DNA of 64,000 bases from positions 1,240,001 through 1,304,000 of the forward strand of contig JAWWNJ010000068.1 of NCBI GenBank assembly GCA_037176885.1. Direction: 5' to 3'. How positions within the stretch are numbered: the stretch's first letter is position 1; each line of letters opens with the position of its first letter. The notes below the pieces were generated by a model, which did no database searches, was not told where the DNA came from, and was given only the letters and a program-made list of their open reading frames with translations. The position numbers and the translations under genes were made by a program. The stretch comes from Favolaschia claudopus (taxonomy: Eukaryota > Basidiomycota > Agaricomycetes > Agaricales > Mycenaceae). Shown in pieces: positions 11,179 to 27,538 of this stretch.

Positions 11179-12647
11179 ATGTCTCTCCCTGACTTTTCGT
11201 TTTCCACCACAGCGGACGAAGTTGTCGATGCGTTCGCGGACAGGATAACTGGGAAGAATGGTACGCCTTACCGTTTCTCCTTTTCTCCAATCTCTATTTG
11301 ATGGCTTTTAGTGCTGGTTACGGGTACTTCGATCAATGGACTTGGTTTTGAAACCGCACGAGCGATAGCCAAGCACGCTAACCTCGTCATCGTAACGGGG
11401 TACAATGCTGAACGGTATGCCACCTTTTTCCTTCCGAGTCTCGTCTTGCACTAATCTACACCTGGAAAGCCTCAAACTCGCAGAAGACGCAATCAAGAAA
11501 GAACATCCTCACGCAAACATCAGGCCACTTGTACTCGACCTGTCCTCGCTCGCAGCAGTCCGCGCAGCAGCAGCCGAAGTCAATTCATACCCAGAGCCTC
11601 TCCACGTCAGAATCCTTCCTTCCCTCCTTCCTCTCTCAACAACCCTCAACTGACACCCTTCCGCCAATCCACCACAGGTCCTCATCAACAACGCCGCAGC
11701 CCTCATCGGCCCCTTCAAACTCACCCTCGACGGCCTCGAATCCCAAATGGCCATCAACCACTTCGGGCACTTCCTCCTCACCTCCCTCCTCACGCCCAAG
11801 CTCCTAGCCAGCCGCACCCCAAGCCTCATCCCGCGCGTCGTATTCCTCAGCAGCGGCGCGCACGCCCTCAGCGACGTCGGAGGGCAGGCTCTGCTTGATA
11901 TCATCGAGCACCCGAGCGCAGAAACGTACGACCCTGGACAGGGATACTACCGCTCGAAGGTTGCGAATATCCTCACCGTGCGCGAGTTGGCGAAGCGCGC
12001 TAGGGGGGCGCTGAAGGCGTATAGTGTGCATCCTGGGGGTACACTTTCTTTCTTCTCCTCGTTTCGTCTACTTCTCGTGCTAATCATCCCATCCCAGCGA
12101 TATACACCAACATCATGGAGAAGGAGGAATCGCGCGAGTACATGCAGTCCATGGGTGCGTCCCGCTGGTATTCGTAAAGTAGTCGAGGGTATCGAAGCAT
12201 ACATCCACACAGGCATCCTTGACGCAGATGGCAACCGCCCTGCAAACCCGCCATGGGAATTCAAAACGCTCGGTCAAGGGGCAGCAACGTGAGTGCTCTC
12301 CTGCGTACCTATCGTCTTTGGCCTGACAAGTACGATACCCCCGCAGCACCGTCGTAGCAGCCTTCGACCCCAGAATCGAGGGTAAGCCCTCCAGCTCACC
12401 CATCCCTTACACAGACCCATACTGACCCGCCGCCTGGCTCTCGCTGACAGACAGATCCGGCGCATACCTCTCCGACGGCGTCGAGGCCAACGCCTCCCTC
12501 ACTCCGCACGCCTCAGATCCCGTGCGTCCCATCCATCCCCGCCGAGTGTACATTACTGACTCGCGCAATGCCCAGGAAACGGCGGAGAAGCTCTGGGCCT
12601 TGACGGAGAAGCTCGTCGGAGAGCCTTTCACTTTCCCGCAGCTCTAA
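11179..12647 (+). CDS. Short-chain dehydrogenase/reductase (SDR)
   Basis: Nine exons: 11179-11260, 11312-11414, 11470-11605, 11678-12038, 12098-12154, 12213-12288, 12347-12381, 12451-12521 and 12576-12647, giving 330 aa. Classical SDR features are visible: the nucleotide-binding TGTSINGLG near residue 31, the structural INNAA, the active-site Ser region (VVFLSSGAH), and the catalytic Tyr-x3-Lys in GYYRSKVAN, followed by VHPG. The C-terminal part with LGQGAATTVVAAFDP is typical of the fungal retinol-dehydrogenase/WW-oxidoreductase-like subgroup. These enzymes use NAD(P)(H) to oxidise alcohols or reduce ketones; the substrate is not predictable. Confidence 0.88.
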
Positions 12648-13075
12648 GGTAGCAGCAATGTACTCTCCACCTAATGTATGTATCACAAACAACCCCCCCA
12701 CTCTTCACATCCATGCATAAGAGGGAGTAGGCAGATAGACGCCGCGCGCGACGGTACGTATGAAAACTAAGGTGCATGCGAACAGGTGCAGGACGGGCAG
12801 GACGAAGTGGACGAAGGGAAATGGTATGCGTATCCACAGATGATGCTGATAATAAGGAAATCGTGAAGAATCAGAATGAGTCGGAATGAATGAGTAAGTA
12901 AGTATATGCGGAACGAAACGAAATCATAAGCATATGAATACGCCGCCTATGCAAAAGGCACAAGCAGCATTGGACGTGCAGCCCTCCACATATCACCCGA
13001 TCCCTGCATCCATCCAATCAATCTTAACGATAAATAACAACGCACGCCCTCCGTATCCTCCTCACTCATCACACC
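12648..13075. other. Convergent 3' intergenic region
   Basis: Between the dehydrogenase and calcineurin stop codons; presumably both 3' UTRs. No coding signal seen. Confidence 0.4.
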
Positions 13076-17620
<4,545 letters not shown>

Positions 17621-18070
17621 CGTATGTAGTCGTGGCGTGGGTCCGTCGTCGTCGTCGTTAACAGCTTTGAGAGCGATTTGCGGATTTGATCATCAGGATG
17701 ATACCTCCATTTGATCGCGCGACACCGCCATCTGATCTTGGATAATTTGTGTTGGTCAGCGTTGAAGCTTGAAGTTGGAGGTGAAGAGGTGTTTGTTTGG
17801 ATGAAGAGGACGACGCAAGCCACGGATTTGCAGATCCGAAGCGGGAGCAGCCATATTTTTCCGTATTTCTTTTTCGAGGAATATTGTACAGAATCAAACT
17901 TGTGCAAGTTCAACGTTCTGACTCGCTACTGCAATAAGTACCTACAGCCTGAGTTGGGGCAAGACAGGCTACAATTCACTTGAATACACATGGGTTTTCA
18001 GTTATATTAAAAGCACAATTACTCTAACCCCCTCCAAATAAAAACCGACAGAACCAGTAATCAATTAAAT
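17621..18070. other. CNA1 upstream region
   Basis: 450 bases between the CNA1 start and the end of the next minus-strand gene. Probably the CNA1 promoter and 5' UTR. No TATA box or other site stands out. Confidence 0.35.
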
Positions 18071-19337
18071 TTAAAACCGCAACTTAAACCTCTCCAACAC
18101 CCGCCGTCCCTCAGAAGACACTGGGTCACCTCTTGGCATCGCAACCCGCTCTCCTCGTTCGTTTGAGTCATCGTCCTCTCCATTCCACGAAAACGACGAT
18201 ATCGGAGGCAACATCGGCGGCGGATTCGAATTATTATTTGCTCCCCGAGTGAATGCCGAAGGATCTCGGGGAAGAGAAACACTACTTTGAGGAAGCAGTC
18301 GTGACGGCCCTGCGACCGATGTTGTGTATCCTCCATTGACACGAAAGATGGGTTGTCCACTGTACAAACCCGCTGGATTATAATTACTCGGCGACCCGGG
18401 ATGATTGATTGAAGTTGAAATCGAAGTCGCAGTTGAACCCGCAGCGGCTGCAGAATCCATAACCCTACTCCTCGTAAATATCCCAGGCGGAACCACAATA
18501 TCATGCAGCAGAGAGTAATGTTCGATAGTGGGAAGCGTCCCTCGATCCGACCACTATCCACGCCAAGTTTTAGCGTAACGAATGGATGAATGAATGAAAG
18601 CAGCACACCACTGTATACGCGACGAGATGCCATTTCCGACTCATCACAGAATTATTATCACCTAAATCTCCGGGGCGCCGAACTTGAAAGCTATAAGTCT
18701 GCTTCGTCAACCCTCCGAACTTCGCCGGTCGTCGATTCCGCGAGGGTGGGGGCACGTTGGTGCCGGGGTTACAGATCCTCTTCACCCTATGTGGCACAAC
18801 GGTAGAAATTAGTAAATGATTTTCAAGCATGAAAGGAAGAGTGGGAAGGAGGGAGGGAGAAAACAAAACTCACCTCCTCAACGCCTTCGCCTCCCTCTCC
18901 TCATCCGTTACCTCAATCTTCTCCTCATAAAACAAACAATCCGCGTGGACTTTACTCTGCGACCTATTTTCATCACATCATTCACGAATCAATCTTTCAT
19001 TTATTCAAGTAAAAAGAAAACCCACTCACCACCTCCTCCCATCAGTCCACCTCACCAACCCACCCCCCTCCGAACTCACACACTCCTCCCAAACAAAAAC
19101 ATTCCCACCCCTTAGCTGCTCGCGCTCCCTCCCCATTCTCGCCGTGATCAAAGGGAGGATCCCCCTGCGCACGGCTTCGAGCAAGCGCAGGGCGTCGTCT
19201 GGGTTTCGAATATCTATAAGTATATGAGACAACAAAATATTCAGTTCCGCGTTGAGAACAGAAGATGAAGGGAAGTTCGTACGAAGCGAAGGATGCGTCA
19301 CACTCAACCGACTCTCTCCCTCTCCTGCTACATTCAT
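18071..19337 (-). CDS. Gti1/Pac2 (WOPR) family transcription regulator
   Basis: Five exons: 19337-19283, 19213-19030, 18963-18874, 18786-18612 and 18553-18071; 328 aa. The WOPR DNA-binding domain is visible in its two halves: first half THPSLHIRNPDDALRLLEAV (about residues 15-34), then VFVWEE and RWTDGRRWSQSKV; second half GGLTKQTYSF and KWHLVAYT. The intron positions restore these motifs exactly, which supports the model. Family members (Gti1, Pac2, Wor1, Ryp1) are switches for morphology, mating or nutrient response. The C-terminal 150 residues are Ser/Pro/Asn-rich and probably disordered. Which phenotype it controls cannot be inferred. Confidence 0.9.
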
Positions 19338-20699
19338 CGATGTTTACCGAACTGAACTTGTCCCCACCAACGCTAACACACCCCGCCTATATACCCCCAA
19401 AACCCTGTTTGCAACCGAACAGATCCTGCCACGCCGAAGCGACGCAGACCCTGCCAGCTCATGTTAATACGGCTGAGCATGCTCCCCATATACACCTATG
19501 TGGCGGATTGACTTAGAACAGACAGCTAGACGGACAGACGGAATATTTTCGAAGCATTGAAGAGGGACGGGTGCAGAGGTATCGATCCGGTTGAGCTTCC
19601 CGCGATTCGTCTGTCCCAATGACTCTGCAAATCAAGTACAGTTATTAGTGAATCAATGCATATCCAAACTTTCGACGAACAAAGCCGGCGATGGACTTAC
19701 AAGCTGCAACTGAAGCGCCCTCTTCCTTGATCTCGATTCTTGAATTTCGCTCGTTATTCGGTCGATTCAAAAAAACAAGCGAATCTCCATACCTCGTGTA
19801 CCCGACAAACAAGGACGATTCTACCGCTCAACGTAAGTAATATTCCTTGTAATGCGTGAAACCGTACGAGATCTCAAATTTGGGATCAACCGCGCCACGG
19901 TCGCCGCTTGAGAATTTTCGATTTGAACAGGGGCAGAGGACCACGGATAGATATTTCAAATTAGGCAAGAGTATGTTGGATTCATGACCGAGTCAGTCCT
20001 AGTCATCTTGCATCAGAGTTACTTACCACAACTTGCTTCTTGGGGAGGAAGAGAGGCGCTTACGATTTAACCTTGAATTATGCTTGCAAAAGCAGATTTC
20101 TACTCCCGACCCAGGAACGCAGTGAGTCTAGACTTTGCATATTGTCATTGGAGACTGGGAAATTCAAATTTTCTCGTGCTATCAGTAAACGACCGTGCTA
20201 TCGGTTGATAGACGACTCACAACGCTCGCGTGTTGGTTTGTGTTGTTTCTAAACTGTCTTCGATAATTGAAGCTTCGAACCAAGATCAACTGGGTTTCGA
20301 CCTGCAAAGCCAATCAATTCATCCCGGAGCACCTACTCCCGGTTTGACACTTCCTTCCTTCCCAATTTAACCGTGACATGGTCCAGACTTTGTACTGTGC
20401 ATATGAAGGGGTTGGTGGCTCTGGCCCTGGAGAGAGTCATAGTGAGTCGGGACGCTGAGGTTCACCTCATTGACGACCCTCTGATACGAGGTTGTCGGCG
20501 GCGGGAAATGAGCAGACTACCTATAATTGCTCGTCAAGCTGTTTTCAGTAGCCCGGATAATTTTGAGTTGTAGACGATTGGGGCGATTCGGCAACCTCTC
20601 AGCCGCTCATCGGAAACGCCGGTTCAAAGCACTGAAGGAGCGGAGAGCGATTTTGCCTTTGATGCATCCCAGCAGATGATAGTTTGAAGCAGCTGACGG
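19338..20699. other. Intergenic region upstream of the Gti1/Pac2 gene
   Basis: 1.36 kb with no supported exon. A TATATA element is at 19,388-19,393, about 50 bases before the Gti1/Pac2 ATG. The right duplication arm begins at its end. The small open frames here have no family resemblance. Confidence 0.4.
19388..19393 (-). promoter_or_regulatory. TATA-like element of the Gti1/Pac2 gene
   Basis: TATATA in the context GGGGTATATAGG on the minus strand, 51 bases upstream of the start codon. Confidence 0.5.
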
Positions 20700-20791
20700 G
20701 GGAAGGCAAGAAGCAATGCTGTGCTGATGTGCTTTGGGTCACCTTTGTTCACAACGTGACCGTGACCAACTCACCTCTTACCAACTACCTT

Positions 20792-22913
20792 ATGCACGAC
20801 GCTTTGCGATTCGCGAATATCAGGCGGCTCCCACGCGATGTTATCGTATGTTCACTTTTTTTGCCGCGTTTATGAGCTCTGAACATCATGCAAGCCTCTG
20901 GCAACACGGGCTTTCAATGGCTCTCTAAAAGACCTTGAAGAGCTCCAGTCTCATGTCTGGGACCTCTGCGCGAAGGAACCGATTCCCAGACATACTATTC
21001 GGTTTCTTCCTGCGTTTTACAACAATCTTGCCTCAGACGATATACCCACACCAGAGACCTTCAAGGTCCGCATGCCAGATCGGCCGCCGATTTTGGATGT
21101 TCCGGTTTTGAGGACAGCACGGCTGAGAACTTCTATGCGGGGGATAGCAGCCTATACTCACTTCCAGGTCCTTCCTTTAGACTGCATTGCCGAGCTTTGG
21201 CAACGACTATGGCCTTGTATCGCCTTTCAAAACTTCTACAGCCGAATTCTAGCGAAATCGTTTGCGTATCTGGACCGTGACGCCGATGACGACGACGACT
21301 TTGACAACGAGGATATCGACATCGAGGAAAACTACATGTCTCAAATTCACTTGACTGTAATAGTTGGGATCGCGTTCTGCAGGGCTCCCGCAGACAATGC
21401 ACTGAGACCTTGCGTGGCAGAGACTGCAGGGAATCCCAGGGATACGCTACGTCCTGGCGAAAATTTGGTCACACGTTGTGCGGGACGACCGGACTCGCAG
21501 AATATGCACCGAACACCTGGGCTATCCTATTGCGCATATGCTGGACTTCGACGTGCCGGAATACCGCGAAGAAATTGTGCAAGGCGTTGGTGGGACGGAG
21601 TTTGATGTCGGTCGCCTCATCGTAGACCACATTGCTGGTATAACAGCGGACGTGAACGATGAAGAACCGACTCATAGCCAACAAAGATCTGTTTTGCATG
21701 GTCTGAACTTTCTTCAAATATGTAGGGACGAGGGACGAAGCTACATTGTTCCTCACGGAGCTATCAAGGTTGTCACTCGTCTAGCAACAGCGCTGCAGCC
21801 TTGGATCAACAATCATTCGAAGGATAATACCCTCCCCTCATACTTCCTGATAGTCTGCGTCACCTTCCTCTACGAAAATCTGCGCTGGCAGCCGGGCATC
21901 GACGGCGTCATTGGCGCCCTGGCTGGGGGCCTGCTTCCGCTCATTGCGCGCCAGAGTGCTCCCATCGACGATTCACCGCATCCTCACGATTGCGCGCAGC
22001 ATTTCCTCGACTGGTTCTTCGACATGTTGCGCACAGTTCTCCCTGGATATCTCTGCCACTACACTGTTTTAAATCGGATGCAAAAATCATTGGAGCGAAT
22101 GCGTGATATGGGACTGGTTTTCCACCCACGTTCACCGCTGCTCCTCAAATGGACCCATTTTTTGGATCTGGCTCATGAACGAATCAAAATCAAAACAGAG
22201 TTCGATACGGAACACGTTCCACTTAAGTTTTGTGACAATCTCACAGTAATTCCTGCCATCTCCAATCCGGATACTTCTGACGACGCTATTCACAGTGCCA
22301 TCAAGTCGCTACAAGGACAGAATTTCGCCGATGTTCTCGCTGCCGCTCCGTCTCTTATTGCTCCAAAAGATGCCAAGAGACCGACTGGATCACTCATCAT
22401 CGCAGAATCTGCGAGTCCCCCGTCCCAGATACCATCTCGCCCCGATCAATAGCTTTCATGCGCCACCTCGTCCACCATGACTACCTCCGACTTAAAACAA
22501 CCGCTTACTTTTATCGTCTGTATTACCTGTTCCACGGCGCCGGCGGCCCCTGCTATATCACCTTCAACTACACCTCGGGGCGAGTGGCTCTTAGATTCGA
22601 GCCCATTGACAAATGGCCGCCTGTCGAGGTCTCGTCGCGGTCGTACGAGGTAAACTACCCTTGGAAGGAGATCGTCGAGAGAGCAGAGGATGCAAAGGGG
22701 GAGTTGAACCTCGACGTGATGCTCTTTCCAGATGGAATGGGGAACAATTATCGGGTTTTCCCGATGAGGTGTTCGTCTCCAATGTTTCATGCGCGAATGA
22801 AGGAGCTTAACGAGCAGCGGTTAAGAGGAGAAGTTTCGGAGGGAGAGGGCCTCGATTTGATTCGTGCGCTAGCGGATGGGTCGAGGGGTACGATTACTGA
22901 GCTTCATTTGTGA
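20792..22913 (+). pseudogene. MYND-finger gene, right copy, frameshifted
   Basis: Exons equivalent to the left copy: 20792-20845, 20895-22245 and 22296-22913. Exon 1 (54 bases) and exon 3 (618 bases) match the left copy in length and frame. Exon 2 is 19 bases longer: nine are an in-frame Asp-coding expansion, and ten (21,429-21,438, GGGAATCCCA) shift the frame. The reading frame before the insertion covers the N-terminal third and the one after it covers the rest, including an intact MYND finger. Unless this is an assembly error or a product starting downstream (in-frame ATG at 21,478) is made, the gene is broken. Confidence 0.8.
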
Positions 22914-23883
22914 TTTAGGAAGCTGGATTTTTCTCAAATGAGTTAGCATCTTGGTTAGCATCTCACTTAGTCCATCGAACACTTATAGATTTATGATTTT
23001 TAATCCATGAGACAATGTAGTTTCAACTTTCTACCTTCGAAACTCACTCTTCACTCGATAGCGTTCGCATTGTCAGCGTCTCGATTTTCGAGTGCTCCAG
23101 TAATTTGCCAGTAATGAGAGGAAGTTCCGGCTTCAAGTTGGCTTCAAGCTTGTTCGTGAAACAGGCTAACAGCTTCTTGCAGTAGAATTTTGGGTGGTAA
23201 GTGCATGACAGACTGCTGCGGCAGATAATCTTAGACTTCTCTTAGCCGGGCCTTTGACAGTCCCGGGGTAGAGCCTTCGAGAGTCTCGCAACTTTGTTGC
23301 AGTTTCAGAGGCACGAGACAGTTGTCGCGGCAATCACCGGGAATTTCTCAGACCTGTCCGGCTTTTTCGGCACCTGCCACGTCCTTCTCTGTTCTTCGTC
23401 GTTCACTGGCTGAGTTTGCCATTCCTCACCAGGCCTCGCTGTATGCGCTATGGGGCTATACTCTCAGCACATACTACAGCTTAACCGTTGGCCCATCCGT
23501 GAAATCACGTCACGGTCAATTTTGACTCAAAATTTCTCTTCAAAAGCTGGACACCTACAAGTTCTTCAAACTTCTGCGAGTGACACTTGGGACGGCGGTC
23601 GCTTGAGATGCAACGAAGTCGACGGATGTAACACTCAACTCCAATTTTACTCTTATACTTGCCGCCTGGTCCAAGTCTCGGACGAGCTCACTACGATCGC
23701 GACGTTTCGTGTCAAACAGTCCTCTAGACTCAAAGCGTCAAGGGTCGATTTCGAGGTCAAAGCAGAATAATGGAGAACGCCTTTATGCCAGCTGCGACGT
23801 CCAGAGCAAATCCGCTTGCTCAAAGCCGGAAATGGACAATCAAAATAATGGGCCAAAGCATTTGAGTGAACAATGCAGCCGTC

Positions 23884-23895
23884 GCCACCGGTGGC
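23884..23895. promoter_or_regulatory. 12-bp palindrome in the right orphan gene promoter
   Basis: GCCACCGGTGGC, 26 bases upstream of the TATA box; the conserved core of the palindrome at 2,634-2,647. Confidence 0.5.
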
Positions 23896-23921
23896 CGCCG
23901 TTATTTGGCTCCTGGACAAGC

Positions 23922-23929
23922 TATATAAG
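23922..23929 (+). promoter_or_regulatory. TATA box of the right orphan gene
   Basis: TATATAAG, 77 bases before the ATG at 24,006, matching the left copy. Confidence 0.7.
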
Positions 23930-24005
23930 GGGCGGCTTTCGTCTCTTCAACTCATCCTATCCCCGACTCTCCGCCTCCTAGAACGTCTCTCTCCACAATT
24001 TTACC

Positions 24006-24980
24006 ATGTCCGGCTACTCCCACTTCAACGGAGGGTTTTCGCAAGGCGGCTATGGGCAATCTTATTCCAATAATGCATCTGTGAGTTTTCTGTGTCACCA
24101 TCCATAGACATTGTCCCTTACAATTCCCCTTCCTCCCTTCCGTTCATAGTGGTCCAATGGCGGCCAGCCCAGCAACACCAATTTCTATGCGTCACAAGGC
24201 TTTCCCGGTGGCAACCGCGCCGCGCAACAGAACTACTACGTGCACTCCCAGTCGCAGTCGCAGATGATGCCACCACCACCTCCACCTCGGCCCCTACTCG
24301 CACCAACTCAAATCGACAGCCGTCCCGCAGACTACTGGCACAACAACAAGCACCTCCTCACCATCAATCGCGGGTTGACGAAAGATTTCCCGCACAGCGT
24401 TTCCTACCGACCGACGACGGGGCCGTGCACTGCCGGTGTTGCGCTGCTCAATCTGGAATACGCGCAGTCGCACTATATGGTGGCGGGGAACGATATTTTG
24501 AACGAGTTTATGCCACCCCATACTATGAGATATGCGGAGGCTGAGTTTCTAATCGAGGTACGTGCCACCCCGCCTCTCTTCGTTTTCTTGAATTCGACCA
24601 CGGTCACTGACTCTTCGTATCCTTTCAGTGGCCAGGATACCGACCAGCGAGCTACACCTTCACGCTGGTCGATCCCCACACCCGTCGTTATATTACACGT
24701 GCGATGCTCGGCGCCCAAGCCACCCAATTATTCAAAAACTTTGCAAACGTACGTGCTTCTGTCCTTTGTTCTCCCATTCCTCCTTCGCATTCTAACTCGC
24801 TCACTCGGATCTTAGACCCGCAAGGACGCTCAGTTCATTGAGGTCGACGGCTCGATGCGTCTCGGAGTCGACGGCGTCATGTACGACCAGGTGCGACTCG
24901 TGGAGCTTTACACCAAGGATGGGAAGACGTTCCGCGCGCAGTGGGCATTGAATGCGCATTATCTCTCTGTCGGAATGTAG
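24006..24980 (+). CDS. Pro/Gln/Asn-rich orphan protein (right copy)
   Basis: Four exons: 24006-24080, 24150-24557, 24629-24748 and 24816-24980; 255 aa. Nearly identical in protein to the copy at 1,540-2,526, with all exon lengths conserved, while the introns and flanks have diverged more. It has the same Gly/Tyr/Asn-rich N-terminus, poly-proline run and C-terminal domain (for example the final ALNAHYLSVGM). The intact frame next to a broken MYND copy suggests this gene is still under constraint. Family and function not recognised. Confidence 0.85.
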
Positions 24981-25253
24981 GTGGTACCGTACTTGTGATT
25001 TCAAAATGAAATCGCTGGCAGAGAAAGCTCTCTGTGAATGAATTTATCGTGTTGGTGCAGCATTGTAGCCTTAGAATGTTTATCAGTATTACTTACGTGC
25101 AGTGACTTTTTCTGCGAGAACTCTATGCTGCCGACTCCCGCCGTCCCGCTACGTCCCGCTCATTTTGATGATCGATCGTGATTTGATCGCGACCCTTTCT
25201 TCCCTCCTCTTTCAAGTGCAAAGCTTTTTTCCCTGAAATTCCTCAAACCTGTG

Positions 25254-27335
25254 ATGCACCAAATCTTCCAATTCGAAAACCTTAGACGCCTTCCAACAGA
25301 GATCAAAGTATGTGCTCCTTTGCCACTCTTTTCGCGTAGTGCCTCTTTGAACGACTCTCTGCAGCCTTTGGCAAGACGAGCTCTCGAGGGCTCCGTAGAT
25401 GACTTAGAAGAGCTACAAGACCATATTGGGACCTCTGCGAGAAGCAGAAGCCGACTCCCAGCCACGTTATCTTCTTTTTGCCCGCATTCTACAACATCAT
25501 TGACACGGACGATTTGCCCACACCGGAAAACTACTACGGCTTGGGGTTACCTCGACAGGTGACTATCTGGGCCATCTCCGACGCCAGGGTGGCACAGATA
25601 CGCGCGGCAGTTCGGGGCATAGTCGTATTTATCCGATATCAGCTCCTTCCTCCCGACGCCATTCCCGAGTTATGGCGGCGGCTCTGGCCATGTATCATGT
25701 TTCAGAATGCTCGCAGCGACTCAGACGACGTCGAGGATATTGATGGAGAAGATGATTACATGTTCCAGAGTCACTTGTGGATAATTGGAGGGATCCTGTC
25801 TTCCCAAACTGCTGCAGAAGCTGACTCCGCATCTCGGCGCGTAAAAGAGACGCCGGGAGTCCGTCGTGTTCTCGCCCAAATCTGGACTCGTGTTGCGCGG
25901 GACCAGTCTTCGCGACGTATCTGTTCGGGGTATCTGGGATATATCCTAGGCCAATTCTTGGATTTCGAAACTCCATCATCTTTGGCCGAGATTCTTGATG
26001 GTGTTGGTGGCACGGAACTCGAACTTGGCATCCTCATTGTCGATCATATCTCTGGGATAACGGATGACCTGCAGGATGAGGAGCCGACCATTCCCCAACA
26101 TATGGGTGTCTGGAGAGTCCTCGATGTTTTGCAGACCCGTATGAAGGAAGGACGCAGCGACGTGATTCCTCACGGTGCTCTTCGAGCCGTCATACGCCTG
26201 GCGTCAGCACTCCAGCCTTGGATCCACAACCACTCAGAGTCTCCCGATCTCCCTTCACAGTTCATGGACACATGCCTTACCTTCATCTACGACAACTTGA
26301 TTTCGCAGCCAGGCATCGAAGGCGTTAACGACGCATTGGCCGCTGGATTACTTCCGCTGATTGTACAGCAGAGTGCTCCCATCGACGACCCTCAACAGGA
26401 GCCAATCTGGACGGACTCTATCTTGGAGTCATGCGGCAACATATTGCGCTCGGTTCTTCCTGGTTATCTCTGCCACTATAGTGTGTTGAATAGAATCAAG
26501 AAGTCTCTATCCCGAATGGAGGCCACGGGCCTGGCCTTTCATCCGCATTCCCCGATTCTCGCCCGATGGAGGGACTTTATGCAACTGGTGAACGAACGTT
26601 TGACACTCAAAGCTGCATTCGAAATGATATATATCCCGACGAAATTCTGTGATAATCTGAGGGTTCGTATATGCGCCATGATTACTGGCGACGTTACTCT
26701 AACATTCCCCTCCGCAGTGCCATACAGTTGCCAACAAAATAACATTCCGCTGCTGTTCGCGCTGCCTCTCCGTCTCTTACTGTTCGAAACAATGCCAGGA
26801 GATTGATTGGAAGGCTCATCACCGTAACCTCTGCGAAGCGGCCATCCCGGACGTTCTTTCGGCACGAACTCTGGGATTCCTGCGTTTCCTCGTTCATTAC
26901 GACTACGGGCAAAATAAAAGCACGGTCTACGGCCTCCGGTTATCGTCAAAATTGACTGGGTCTGGTGGTTCGTGTTACATCAAGTTCGATTACACTTCGG
27001 GGAGGGTCCGTCTAATGTCCGAATCCACGGACAAATGGCCGCCGATCGACCTTTCGCCGAAATCATACGAGGTGAAATATCGCTGGAAGGAGATTCTAAG
27101 CCGGGCAGAGGATGCGGCGGGGGAGCTGAATATCGATGTGGTTCAATTCCCTGATGGCATGGGGAATAACTATCGAATCATCCCGATGAGGTGTTCATTT
27201 CCAGCTTATCACGCGCGGATCGCAGAGCTCGAGAAACAGCGAGAGAGCGGACAACTTCTCACAGAAGAGTGCCATACAAGAATCCACGAGCTTGTTCGTG
27301 GGCTGGGGAATATTATCACCGAGATTCACTGGTGA
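25254..27335 (+). pseudogene. MYND-finger gene, third diverged copy, 1-base frameshift
   Basis: Exons equivalent to the other copies: 25254-25307, 25365-26662 and 26718-27335. Exon 3 is again 618 bases and encodes a complete MYND finger (C-x4-C, C-x2-C, Y-C-x3-C, H-x3-C). Exon 2 is 34 bases shorter than in the left copy: 33 form an in-frame deletion around the acidic stretch, and one base is missing at about 25,423-25,430, where the other copies encode Val-Trp-Asp-Leu-Cys. That breaks the frame 38 codons after the start. Translation from the ATG at 25,478 would give an N-truncated product of 599 aa. Considerably diverged from the two arms, so an older tandem paralogue. Confidence 0.75.
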
Positions 27336-27538
27336 CAGATGAGCTTGATGTTATTGAAGTGCAGGTTCGTTCGTTTTGCATCAATCTCCGTTGACTCAGC
27401 ATTGATCAGTCTCGTTACTCTTTATCTCAGAGGATGGGATGGCACATGGAATAGCACGGAGTGATTTTTCCTTTGCGGTTGTTCTCCTGCAATGCTGATA
27501 AATTCAACTTTTAGTACCTCATTTTGCAACCGATGTAT

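Larger units (their letters stand above)
22914..24005. other. Intergenic region within right duplication arm
   Basis: Equivalent of 2,527-3,697 in the left arm. It includes the conserved block near 23,340-23,400 and the orphan gene promoter (palindrome and TATA box). No coding exon supported. Confidence 0.5.
20700..24980 (+). repeat. Right arm of inverted segmental duplication
   Basis: Reverse-complement counterpart of 1,540-5,900. It carries the same gene pair (MYND-finger gene then orphan gene) with homologous introns and intergenic DNA. The MYND gene here is frameshifted, while the orphan gene is intact. About 14.8 kb separates the arms. Confidence 0.9.

Noticed and set aside
21072..22452. 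Two separate plus-strand genes (21,072-21,605 and 21,478-22,452)
   Set aside because: Comparison with the left arm shows they are halves of one MYND-gene exon split by a 10-base insertion; the tail of the second frame also reads through an intron.
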